From positions 1 to 38,500 of the forward strand of contig NZ_AOIV01000009.1 in NCBI RefSeq assembly GCF_000337095.1: DNA of 38,500 nt, read 5' to 3'. The DNA is from Halogeometricum pallidum JCM 14848. GTDB lineage: Archaea > Halobacteriota > Halobacteria > Halobacteriales > Haloferacaceae. The notes beneath the pieces are model-generated. The model ran no database searches. It was not told the origin of the DNA and saw only the letters and a program-made list of their open reading frames with translations. A program made the translations under genes and the position numbers. Of the stretch, positions 23,775 through 30,703 are shown piece after piece; positions within the stretch are counted from its first letter, which is position 1; every line of letters begins with the position of its first letter.

Positions 23775-24644
23775 ATGCCCCGCGTCGTCTGCGCTGGCCA
23801 CGTCAACTGGGACGTGACGCTCCGCGTCGACTCCCTGCCCGACCCCGACGGCGAGGCCGCCGTCGAGTCCCGCGTCGCCGCCGCCGGCGGTAGCGCCGCC
23901 AACGTCGCCGGCGGCCTCGCCGACCTCGGCGTCGACTGCTCGCTCCTCGGGAGCGTCGGCGGCGACGAGTACGGCCGCGCCGCCCGCGCCGAGTCGTCCG
24001 AACGAGGGGTCGACTGCGACGCCCTCGTCACCGTCCCCGACGACGAGACGACGCGCAAGTACGTCGTCGTCGACCCGTCCGGCGAGGTGATGGTGCTCGG
24101 CTGTCCGGGCGCGAACGAGGCGTTCGAGGCCGCGGACCTCCCCGAGGGCGTCCTCCGCGACGCCGACCACCTCCACCTGACCGGCCAGCGGCCCGAGACG
24201 GCGGCTCAACTCGCCGAACGGGCCTCGGAGGCCGGCGTGCCGGTGAGCTTCGACCCCGGGCGACGCGTCGGCGAACGCGCCTACGAGGCGACGCTCTCGA
24301 CGGTCGACTACCTGTTCTTGAACGACCGCGAGGCCGCCCTCGCCTTTCCCTTCGACGCGTCCGATTCCGACGGGCGAACGCTCGTCCTCAAGCGCGGGCC
24401 GGACGGCGCGGAGGTCCGCACGGGCGGCGAACGCATCGCACACCCCGGCTACCCCGTCGACGCCGTCGACACGACGGGCGCTGGCGACGCCTTCGCCGCG
24501 GGCTTTCTCGCCGGCGCGGTCGCGGGCGAGAGTCACGAACGGGCGTTGGCCGTCGCTAACGCCTGCGGCGCACTGGCCGCCCGGGTCCCGGGCGCGCGGA
24601 CCGACCTCTCGCGGGCGGCGGTCGACGCTCTCCTCGGCGCGTGA
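23775..24644 (+). CDS. PfkB-family sugar/nucleoside kinase
   Basis: A 289-residue ribokinase-fold kinase. It opens CAGHVNWDVTLRVDSLP, has the substrate-loop glycines GGSAANVAGGLADLG (38-52), and the anion-hole signature DTTGAGDAFAAGF (232-244) with catalytic Asp238. The class includes ribokinase, adenosine/cytidine kinase and, in haloarchaea, ADP-dependent ribose-1-phosphate kinase. Because the window also has a nucleoside phosphorylase (which releases ribose-1-phosphate) and deoC, ribose-1-phosphate or a nucleoside is a reasonable substrate guess, but the sequence alone does not decide it. Normal family length, no signal. Confidence 0.9.
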   Translation: MPRVVCAGHVNWDVTLRVDSLPDPDGEAAVESRVAAAGGSAANVAGGLADLGVDCSLLGSVGGDEYGRAARAESSERGVDCDALVTVPDDETTRKYVVVDPSGEVMVLGCPGANEAFEAADLPEGVLRDADHLHLTGQRPETAAQLAERASEAGVPVSFDPGRRVGERAYEATLSTVDYLFLNDREAALAFPFDASDSDGRTLVLKRGPDGAEVRTGGERIAHPGYPVDAVDTTGAGDAFAAGFLAGAVAGESHERALAVANACGALAARVPGARTDLSRAAVDALLGA

Positions 24645-24655
24645 GCGCCAGTCCG

Positions 24656-24662
24656 CTTTTAG
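24656..24662 (+). promoter_or_regulatory. TATA-like element of the 170-residue membrane-protein gene
   Basis: CTTTTAG is 24-30 bases before the ATG at 24686 and begins only 12 bases after the PfkB stop; it excludes longer in-frame starts. Confidence 0.5.
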
Positions 24663-24685
24663 CCCCCCACGTTCTATCTCGGCCG

Positions 24686-25198
24686 ATGCCGACACCACCG
24701 CCCGGTCCGGCCGTCGCCGGAGTGCTCGGAGAGGCGCTCACGTTCGTCGGATTGAGCGCCGTCTCGGGCTTCGTCGCCGCCGTCGCCATGACCGTGCCGA
24801 TGGCGACGCAGGAGGACGGCTACACGCCGGCGTACATCGCGGCGGCGACGCTCCGCCGAACGACACCGGAGGAGGTGTCGACCGTCGTCGCCCGTCTCGT
24901 CCACTACGGCGCGGGCGTCGTCTCGGGCGTTCTCTACGCCGCGGCGTACGCGGCGCTCTCGCCGCTGCTCCCCTCCACCGCGTCCGCGGGGTCGCTGGAC
25001 GCGCTTCCGCACGCCCTGGCGACGGCGGCCGTCGTCGGGTTCGTCTACGTCTTCTTCGCGCACTTCGTCCTGCCGCGGGCGGGGACGGGCGTCCACGAGG
25101 AGCGCTCGACGGCCGTCCGCGGGCAGTGGCTCCGGTCGTCGCTGGTGTTCGGCGCGACGCTCGTCGTCGTACTGCCGCTGGTGACGTGGGGACTGTAG
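24686..25198 (+). CDS. Uncharacterised four-helix membrane protein
   Basis: A 170-residue protein that I do not recognise as a named family. Four hydrophobic segments are visible: about 18-38 (FVGLSAVSGFVAAVAMTVPM), 70-92 (LVHYGAGVVSGVLYAAAYAALS), 111-133 (ATAAVVGFVYVFFAHFVLP) and 150-168. Potentially important polar residues inside or next to helices are His73 and Tyr74 (ARLVHYGAG), His127 (FAHFVLP), and GTGVHEERS at the loop. The segment MATQEDGYTPAYIAAATLRRTTPEEVS between helices one and two is polar and likely external or cytosolic. It may form a small transporter or structural protein; no function is claimed. Confidence 0.7.
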   Translation: MPTPPPGPAVAGVLGEALTFVGLSAVSGFVAAVAMTVPMATQEDGYTPAYIAAATLRRTTPEEVSTVVARLVHYGAGVVSGVLYAAAYAALSPLLPSTASAGSLDALPHALATAAVVGFVYVFFAHFVLPRAGTGVHEERSTAVRGQWLRSSLVFGATLVVVLPLVTWGL

Positions 25199-25253
25199 CT
25201 CCGAGAACCCCCCGAGCGACCGAAAACAACCGGTTCGGCTCGACCGACCGTGG

Positions 25254-25565
25254 TCAGCCCGCGGGTCGCTCGCCGAACCGCGTCCGGTCGGCGCACGGCG
25301 ACGCGGCGTCGGACCTGAGCGGCGGATAGCGGACCAGCAGTTCCGCGGCCGACCCGTCCGCGACCCACCCGTCGCCCGCCGTTCCCGGTTGCAACCACCC
25401 CAGAGCCGACATCTCCCGACAGGCGGCGTCGACTTCGCGCGCATTCGGATCCGTGCGGCACGCGAGGTGTTCGACTTCGATCCGTCCGCGCCGGCGGAGT
25501 GTTCCGAGGATGTGCCCCCACAACCTCGCTCGCTTCTCAACGTTTGTGGCCTTTCGGTCCCCCAT
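25254..25565 (-). CDS. Small winged-helix-like protein (hypothetical)
   Basis: A 103-residue basic protein. Residues 12-75 read like a winged helix: RARLWGHILGTLRRRGRIEVEHLA, then a helix-turn-helix CRTDPNAREVDAACREMSALGW and a wing GTAGDGWVADG. The C-terminal 25 residues are Arg/Pro/Ser-rich without structure. A TATA-like GTTATCTATC element at 25588-25597 stands 23-32 bases ahead of its ATG, which favours a real gene despite its small size. It is convergent with the membrane-protein gene (55 bp). A DNA-binding role is inferred only from predicted fold and charge; its basic composition is unlike most neighbours. Confidence 0.6.
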   Translation of the reverse strand: MGDRKATNVEKRARLWGHILGTLRRRGRIEVEHLACRTDPNAREVDAACREMSALGWLQPGTAGDGWVADGSAAELLVRYPPLRSDAASPCADRTRFGERPAG

Positions 25566-25587
25566 TCCGTCCGACTCTCCGCGGGAG

Positions 25588-25597
25588 GATAGATAAC
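25588..25597 (-). promoter_or_regulatory. TATA-like element of the winged-helix gene
   Basis: Reverse-strand GTTATCTATC, 23-32 bases before the ATG at 25565, in an otherwise GC-rich gap. Confidence 0.5.
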
Positions 25598-25667
25598 TGC
25601 AGCGCCCCGGTTTTCACGGCTGAAACTGCCAGTGACGGGGAGCTGAAAAGAACCCGGCGGACGCCGC

Positions 25668-26144
25668 TCAGTCGTCGGTCGGCGCGTTCGACCCGACCGG
25701 TCGCGTTTCCGCCCTGCCGTCGGTCGAGGGGCGACGACGAAGCGACGACCGGACGAGGACGAACGCGGCGGCGACGGCGGCCGACCCGGCGAAGTTACAC
25801 ACCACGTCGAGCGCGGTGTCCGCCGCGCCGCCGGCGATGAAGACGTACGTCGGCGTCGCGTACTCCAGCAGTTCCCACGCGCCCGAACAGAGGGCGACGA
25901 GGAGGACGACGGCGGACGCGCGTCGTCCCGAGAGTAGAAGCCAGGCCGTGATGGCCCCGCCCGCGAGGGTGTGGGTGAGGAGGTCCCACCACCACACCGA
26001 CTCGTAGAGGGGGAGGAAACCGAGGACGGCGACGAACGCCGTCGAGACGGCGAGCATGCGGCGATTCGCGGCGTTCTCGACCGCGAACCGCCACCCGGGT
26101 CCGCCGTGAGAGTTCGCTCGCTCGGTGAGTGTACTGAGAGACAT
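25668..26144 (-). CDS. DUF2238/YjdF-like membrane protein
   Basis: A 158-residue membrane protein with about four helices. The conserved pattern is Asp54-x3-His58 (WDLLTH), Glu91-x2-Glu94 (AWELLEY), then Asp109-x3-Asp113-x3-Asn117 (DTALDVVCN), all at membrane interfaces; this D..H/E..E/D..D..N layout is shared with the YjdF/DUF2238 group. The function of that family is unknown to me; charged residues within helices suggest metal binding or catalysis. A disordered polar tail follows residue 133. ATG 26144 (MSLSTLTER) is selected; upstream ATG codons in the same frame give Arg/Ser-rich non-protein-like sequence. It is divergent from the nucleoside phosphorylase across a 444-bp gap. Confidence 0.65.
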   Translation of the reverse strand: MSLSTLTERANSHGGPGWRFAVENAANRRMLAVSTAFVAVLGFLPLYESVWWWDLLTHTLAGGAITAWLLLSGRRASAVVLLVALCSGAWELLEYATPTYVFIAGGAADTALDVVCNFAGSAAVAAAFVLVRSSLRRRPSTDGRAETRPVGSNAPTDD

Positions 26145-26588
26145 GTATGGGGGAATGTGCACCGCCGAGGCGTCCGCCGGAGACGCGTCGCGCCGAGAGC
26201 GGGTGGTTTGCGAACCGTCGAGACGGAGCGAAGGGGGGAATGCTCGCGTCACAGCGAATCGACTTGCCCGCTCGGCGGCGCCCGCGCGTCGCCGGCGGCC
26301 GCGCCGTTCGCCCGAGTGGGTACGCGAGGACGGGCGGGGGGATGTGCCCGTCCGGCGAAGGGGGGATGGAACGTCCCGGGCGAAGCGGTGTTCGGCGGCC
26401 GTCCTACCAGAGACCGGAGACGGGCTTAGTTATCGGTCGAATATCTGGACTGTCGCCGTGGTTAAACGGTCTGAACCATCGGTTAGGCGGCGTCGAACGG
26501 GGTGCGAAGCGGAGAGGAGCTCGGTGCGCTGCCCGCACGGGTGCGGTCGGACCGCGTCGTTTTTCAGGGCGTCCTGCGACTCTCGCGT
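26145..26588. other. 444-bp gap without a convincing gene
   Basis: This is the longest gene-free stretch. Frames on both strands are Arg/Gly/Pro-rich or shadows and I find no protein. An AT-richer island at 26427-26483 contains an imperfect dyad: TGGTT (26459-26463) and AACCA (26474-26478) extend to a near-complementary CCGTGGTT / AACCATCGG pair, 10-base loop. A T-rich element GTTTTTC (26559-26565) just ahead of the phosphorylase ATG is its probable promoter. The island could hold an operator or a small RNA promoter; neither is demonstrated. Confidence 0.6.
26559..26565 (+). promoter_or_regulatory. TATA-like element of the nucleoside phosphorylase gene
   Basis: GTTTTTC is 24-30 bases before the ATG at 26589, indicating a leaderless transcript and excluding the longer in-frame reading from 26502. 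Confidence 0.45.
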
Positions 26589-27317
26589 ATGGCCAAACAG
26601 CCCCACTTGCTCGTCGAGGAGGGCGACGTCGAGGACGTCGCGCTCATCCCCGGCGACCCGGGCCGCGTCGACCGCATCGCCGCGCAGTGCGAGGACGTCG
26701 AGGAGGTCGCACAGAACCGCGAGTACAAGGTCGTCAACGCGACCTACGAGGGAACGCCCCTCACCATCTGCTCGACCGGCATCGGCTGTCCCTCCGCGGC
26801 CATCGCCGTCGAGGAACTCGCGCGCGTCGGCGTGGAGACGTTCGTCCGCGTCGGCACCATCGGCGCGCTTCAAGAGCACGTCGAGATAGGCGACATGATC
26901 GTCGCGACGGGCGCGGCGAAGGAGGAGGGAACCTCGAAGCGCTACGAGTCGGCCGTCATCCCCGCGGTGCCGGATTACGACGTGCTGACCGGCCTCGTCG
27001 ACTCGGCGGAGGCGAACGGCGAGGAGGTGCACGTCGGTCCCATCGTCTCCGACGACGCCTTCTACAACGAGTCCGACGACTTCGTCGAGGCGTGGAACGA
27101 GGCGGGCCTCCTCGCCGTCGAGATGGAGGCGGCCACCGTGTTCTCGCTGGCCCGCCGCAAGGGCCTCCGCGCGGGCGCTATCTGCACCGTCGACGGCAAC
27201 CTCGTGAAGGGCACCCAGAAGGGCGCGGACTCCGAGGAGGAACTGCCCGAGAAGGCGAAGGACAACGTCGAACGGGCCATCGCGCTCACGTTGGACGCGG
27301 TCACCGACCTCGCGTAG
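26589..27317 (+). CDS. udp: Nucleoside phosphorylase, uridine phosphorylase type
   Basis: A 242-residue NP-I family enzyme performing phosphorolysis of a nucleoside to base plus ribose-1-phosphate. The phosphate-binding GDPGR is at 22-26, RVGTIGA at 87-93, and the ribose-binding signature VEMEAATVF at 177-185. CSTGIGCPSAAIAVEEL (61-77) is the usual second loop. Most similar by eye to uridine phosphorylases, but haloarchaeal members of this subgroup may prefer guanosine or other nucleosides. It is followed by an HPP-UspA gene after only 2 bp, indicating co-transcription. Together with the PfkB kinase and deoC it fits nucleoside salvage/catabolism. Confidence 0.93.
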   Translation: MAKQPHLLVEEGDVEDVALIPGDPGRVDRIAAQCEDVEEVAQNREYKVVNATYEGTPLTICSTGIGCPSAAIAVEELARVGVETFVRVGTIGALQEHVEIGDMIVATGAAKEEGTSKRYESAVIPAVPDYDVLTGLVDSAEANGEEVHVGPIVSDDAFYNESDDFVEAWNEAGLLAVEMEAATVFSLARRKGLRAGAICTVDGNLVKGTQKGADSEEELPEKAKDNVERAIALTLDAVTDLA

Positions 27318-27319
27318 GG

Positions 27320-28786
27320 ATGTCTCGGCTCCGCCGGTACGCGTCGCACCTCGCAGCGCGTCTCAGTACGCTCAGCGCGCGTGTTCGGCGGCTCGAGCGC
27401 CGAGAGCTCTCCGAGTTCCGGCGGTGGCTGGAGAACACGAACAATCTCCTGCATCTCTCCATTCTCCTGTTCGTCCCGCTTCTCATCGGGTTCGTCACGT
27501 TCCTCACCGGTCGGCTCCAGACGCTGTCGTACCTGCTGTTCCCGCCGCTGGCGTCTGGGACGTACACGCTGTTCTCCGACCCCGAGGGGCAGTACTCCAG
27601 TCCGACCAGGTTCGTCGGGAGCCTCAGCATCGGCGCGATGTGCGGACTCGCCGCCCTGTGGTTCACCGTGACGGTGTACGGGGAGGCGCAGTCGGCCGTG
27701 CCGCACCCCGAGAGCGCCGCGCTGGCGGTGTTTCTCACCGGCGTCGTCACGTGGGCCTTGGATCTCGAAGCACCGTCGGCGTTCTCGACGGCGCTGTTGA
27801 CGCTCGTCTCCAGACCCGATACGTCGCTCTCGCAGACGGCGGGAGGTATCGCGTACGTCGTCAACATCTTCCTCGCATCGGTCATCATCGCGGGCGCGTT
27901 CGTCGTCTGGCGCGGACAACTGTACGAACAGCGCGCGCGCTACCTCTACGAGACGGTCCGCGGCGACGACCACGTGCTCGTTCCCATGCGCGGCGAGCAC
28001 GCCTCGCGAACCGCCCTGTTCGGCGCGCGCCTCGCCGCCGCGCACGACGCCGGAAAGGTGGTGCTGCTCGGTCTCGTCGAGGAATCAGACCGGCAACTCG
28101 TCGAGGTCGAGGGGAACGACATCGCCACGACCGAGGGCGCCAACGAGGAACTCACCGACGGAGCCGACGAGACGGTCTCGAAACTGGAGTCGTGCGCCGC
28201 CGACATCCGAACCCGCGTCGGCGTCCCCTGCGAGGTGGTCGTCGCCGCGGGCGACTCGGTTCCCACGACGCTCGACGCCGCCCGCAACGCCAACTGCGAC
28301 CTCGTGGTGACGCCGTACGAGGAGGACCGAGGGCTGCTCTCGGACTACGTGCGCGGCATCTTCCGCGGGCCGACCGACGCCGTGGCGTTCCGTTCGGTCG
28401 GCGAGACGCGCCGCTGGCGGCGCGTCCTCGTCCTCGTCTCCCGACCCGGCGACACCGCCCACGCGATGATAGACTTCGCCACCCGACTCGCGGGACGGAA
28501 CGGGGTCGTCAGCGTCACCACCTGCATCTCCAACGAGGTGGAGCGTCGGCGGGCGGAGTCGCGGCTGGCGAACTTCGCCGAGACGGCCGACGGCCCCATC
28601 GAGACGCGCGTCTCGCGGGCGGGCGTGGAATCGTTCATCGCCGCGAACGCGGGGTCGTACGACCTGCTGGTCCTCGGGTCCAGCCAGGACCGCTCGGCCG
28701 CCTCGCGGTTCGTCGCGCCGCCGACGTTCGAGCGACTCCACGAGGTGGAGTGCGACGTGGCCGTCTTCGACCGCGGTGACCCCTGA
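27320..28786 (+). CDS. HPP-type membrane domain fused to two UspA domains
   Basis: A 488-residue protein in three parts. Residues 1-200 carry a basic cytosolic start and about five helices (LLHLSILLFVPLLIGFVTF..., LSYLLFPPLASGTYTLF, GAMCGLAALWFTVTVY, LAVFLTGVVTWALDL, YVVNIFLASVIIAGAFVVW), with the PPLASGTYTLFSDP turn resembling HPP-family membrane proteins. Residues 210-345 and 360-488 are two universal-stress-protein domains (VLVPMRGEHASRTALFGARLAAAHDAG...; RVLVLVSRPGDTAHAMIDFATRLAG...; DLLVLGSSQDRSA), the latter with a nucleotide-loop-like GSS. The ATG starts 2 bp after the phosphorylase stop. It may sense nucleotide or stress state at the membrane (inference). Tandem stop TGA-TAG. Confidence 0.88.
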   Translation: MSRLRRYASHLAARLSTLSARVRRLERRELSEFRRWLENTNNLLHLSILLFVPLLIGFVTFLTGRLQTLSYLLFPPLASGTYTLFSDPEGQYSSPTRFVGSLSIGAMCGLAALWFTVTVYGEAQSAVPHPESAALAVFLTGVVTWALDLEAPSAFSTALLTLVSRPDTSLSQTAGGIAYVVNIFLASVIIAGAFVVWRGQLYEQRARYLYETVRGDDHVLVPMRGEHASRTALFGARLAAAHDAGKVVLLGLVEESDRQLVEVEGNDIATTEGANEELTDGADETVSKLESCAADIRTRVGVPCEVVVAAGDSVPTTLDAARNANCDLVVTPYEEDRGLLSDYVRGIFRGPTDAVAFRSVGETRRWRRVLVLVSRPGDTAHAMIDFATRLAGRNGVVSVTTCISNEVERRRAESRLANFAETADGPIETRVSRAGVESFIAANAGSYDLLVLGSSQDRSAASRFVAPPTFERLHEVECDVAVFDRGDP

Positions 28787-28830
28787 TAGGGAGTATCGTA
28801 GCCGGCCGGAGGCACCGAGGTCCCCAACAG

Positions 28831-28914
28831 ACCGTGGTCGACGAGTCAGACGAACCCGGAGCTATGGAATTCTACGAAAATTCCTCTGAACTGTCGGGGT
28901 CCCGCGACCACGGT
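28831..28914. repeat. Nested inverted repeats in a convergent intergenic region
   Basis: Between the HPP-UspA stop and the K+ channel stop, ACCGTGGTCG (28831-28840) is the exact reverse complement of CGACCACGGT (28905-28914). Inside it a second hairpin has arms GGAATT (28866-28871) and AATTCC (28879-28884). An imperfect pair TCCCCAACAG / CTGTCGGGG also pairs outside. The whole could fold into one structured transcript; a two-way transcription terminator or a small RNA are both possible. No poly-U tract follows. Confidence 0.6.
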
Positions 28915-28919
28915 GCGGT

Positions 28920-30179
28920 TCAGTTTCCGTCCGTGCGCTCTTCGGGCTTACCGTTCTCACCGCTCGCTTCGCGTTCCTCGTCGTCGATGGCCTCCTGCAC
29001 CGCCTCGCCCGCCCGCGAGGGGTCTTCGGTCATCAGCCGTCGCTCCAGTTCCTCGACGCCCTCGCCGCCGAGCGCCGACTCCGCGAGGAAGTGCGCGCCC
29101 AGCGTCGCCGGACTGATGACGGTGTCCGCGCCGGCGCGTTTCAGCTTGTTCACGTTCTCGCGCTGACTGGCGGCGGCGACGATGGTCACGTCCGGATTGA
29201 GCTGTCGCGCCGTCAGGATGCCGAGGGCGTCCTCGGCGTCGTTGTTCGTGGCGACGACGACGGCGCGCGCGGACTCGACGCGTCCGCGGTGTTGGGAGTC
29301 CTCGTCGCTGGGGTCGGCCGTGAGGACGGTGTAGCCGCGTTCGGTGAGCCGCCGGGTCCGCTCCTCGTCGTCGGTGAGGATGAGGACGTCCGCCTTCGCG
29401 GTGAGTTCTTCGAGTATCGGTTCCGTCAGGTCCCCGTAGCCGAGCACGAGGACGTGGTTTTCGAGGAGGTCGAGTTGTTCTTCTGTCATGCGTCCGAGTG
29501 CTCTGGAGAGTCTGGCTTCGATGAGCGGGGTGAAGACGACGCCGAGGACGACGGCGAACGAGGAGACGGTGACGAGGACGACCGAGAGGGTGAACAGTTC
29601 GCCGACGGCCGTCGAGGGGGTGATGTCGCCGTAGCCGACGGTGCTGCCCGTCACGAGCGAGAAGTAGAACGCGTCGAGGAGGTTGTTGACGCCCTCGAAG
29701 TGCGGGTCCCGGAGGGCGAACGCGCCGACGGTTCCGTACGCCTGCGCCCCCGCGAGGGCCGCCATCGCGGCTATCTGCGTCGTCGTCAGTTCCAACTCCC
29801 GGTCGTACACGCCGAGATTCAACCCGACGACGACGAACGCCACCGCCGAGAGGCCGATGAGCGGGAACGACAACTGCGTCGACTGGAGCGCCCCCTGCGC
29901 GGCGGTGATGGGGAACAGCAGCATCGTCGCGTACCACGCCGTGCGCAGTCGGCGGCGGAGGCCGAAGGCGGTGACGAGGAGGACGAACCCGGTGAGCGTC
30001 CCCGTGAACGCCGCCACCTGCTGGACGTAGCCGGGGAAGGTGACGCCGAACAGGACGAAGTCGGCCGCGTCGGTGCTGACGCCGATGTTGGCGATGCCCG
30101 TGACGACCGAGAGAACACCGACGAGCAGCGTCAACAGCATCGACGCGCGGGCGCCCACCCACTCCCGTTCGAGCCTCAT
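28920..30179 (-). CDS. K+ channel with RCK (TrkA-N) domain
   Basis: A 419-residue ion channel. Five hydrophobic segments (about 12-32, 52-75, 80-98, 104-124, 134-155) precede the pore unit: a pore helix and selectivity filter STVGYGDITP, then an inner helix (GELFTLSVVLVTVSSFAVVLG). From about 232 an RCK/TrkA_N Rossmann domain follows (NHVLVLGYGDLTEPIL, with GYGDLT as a degenerate GxGxxG; acidic ILTDDEE after strand two). The acidic tail from about 385 is disordered. It would conduct K+ and be gated by ligand binding to RCK. No RCK_C/TrkA_C part is obvious; two separate TrkA_C-like proteins are encoded 0.5-3 kb away. Start ATG 30179 has a TATA-like element at 30201-30210. Confidence 0.92.
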   Translation of the reverse strand: MRLEREWVGARASMLLTLLVGVLSVVTGIANIGVSTDAADFVLFGVTFPGYVQQVAAFTGTLTGFVLLVTAFGLRRRLRTAWYATMLLFPITAAQGALQSTQLSFPLIGLSAVAFVVVGLNLGVYDRELELTTTQIAAMAALAGAQAYGTVGAFALRDPHFEGVNNLLDAFYFSLVTGSTVGYGDITPSTAVGELFTLSVVLVTVSSFAVVLGVVFTPLIEARLSRALGRMTEEQLDLLENHVLVLGYGDLTEPILEELTAKADVLILTDDEERTRRLTERGYTVLTADPSDEDSQHRGRVESARAVVVATNNDAEDALGILTARQLNPDVTIVAAASQRENVNKLKRAGADTVISPATLGAHFLAESALGGEGVEELERRLMTEDPSRAGEAVQEAIDDEEREASGENGKPEERTDGN

Positions 30180-30200
30180 ACCTCTCCGATGGCGACTTCG

Positions 30201-30210
30201 CTACTTAACG
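30201..30210 (-). promoter_or_regulatory. TATA-like element of the K+ channel gene
   Basis: Reverse-strand CGTTAAGTAG lies 22-31 bases ahead of the ATG at 30179, in the 75-bp gap after the cupin gene. Confidence 0.45.
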
Positions 30211-30254
30211 GACGCGACCGATCGACCGACCGCCCCGCCTCGCGGTTCGGGCGC

Positions 30255-30641
30255 TCAGAGGTCGCGCACGTCTGCGGTCATCTCCCCGTCCGCCGCGTCG
30301 CCGGTGTTCTCGGTCCCCGAGGGCTCGAACAGCAGGACGTTCGCCCCCGCCTCCGAGACGGGCCGATGTTCGACGCCGCGGGGGACGACGGCGAGTTCGC
30401 CCGCGTCGAGCGTCACGTCCGCCTCTCCGCGGAGTTCGAGCGTCACCGACCCCTCGACGACGAGGAACAGTTCGTCCGCGTCGGGGTGGCCGTGCCAGAC
30501 GAAGGCGTCCTCCATCTTCGCCAGTTTCACGGCCTGTCCGTTCAGTTCCGCGGCGAGACGCGGCGACCACGTCTCCTCGAAGGAGGCGAAGGCGTCCGCG
30601 AGGTTCACCGGACGGACCGCCGAATCGGTCGAATCAGTCAT
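30255..30641 (-). CDS. Cupin-domain protein
   Basis: A 128-residue single-domain cupin. The two conserved motifs are HGHPDADELFLVVEGSVTLEL (motif 1, with two His and one Glu as metal ligands) and VVPRGVEHRPVSE (motif 2, His). Such mannose-6-phosphate isomerase-like proteins bind a metal and small molecules; enzyme activity cannot be predicted. A disordered acidic C-tail follows residue 110. ATG 30641 (MTDSTDSAVR) is chosen over a longer in-frame ORF that runs into the divergent TrkA_C promoter. It shares a 62-bp divergent region with the TrkA_C gene and lies upstream of the K+ channel on the same strand. Confidence 0.88.
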   Translation of the reverse strand: MTDSTDSAVRPVNLADAFASFEETWSPRLAAELNGQAVKLAKMEDAFVWHGHPDADELFLVVEGSVTLELRGEADVTLDAGELAVVPRGVEHRPVSEAGANVLLFEPSGTENTGDAADGEMTADVRDL

Positions 30642-30664
30642 CGACGATACTTGCGGCCGCACGG

Positions 30665-30680
30665 CGATAAGCGTAAATCG
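30665..30680. promoter_or_regulatory. Shared divergent promoter, cupin and TrkA_C genes
   Basis: GATAAGCGTAAATC-type AT-rich core in a 62-bp gap. One end (CTTATC, reverse) lies about 25-31 bases before the cupin ATG at 30641, the other (CGTAAATC, forward) about 24-32 bases before the TrkA_C ATG at 30704, so the two TATA elements overlap or abut and initiation may be mutually exclusive. Confidence 0.5.
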
Positions 30681-30703
30681 TTCCCGCCGAGAGGAACGTT
30701 CAG

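Noticed and set aside
26147-27319. In-frame upstream extension of the HPP-UspA ORF
   Set aside because: It runs out of frame through the phosphorylase gene and is Arg/Gly-rich; the HPP protein starts at 27320.
28834-28935. Acidic short frame (VVDESDEPGAMEFYENSSEL)
   Set aside because: Protein-like composition for about 30 codons, but it continues into antisense of the K+ channel, has no promoter and overlaps the inverted repeats.
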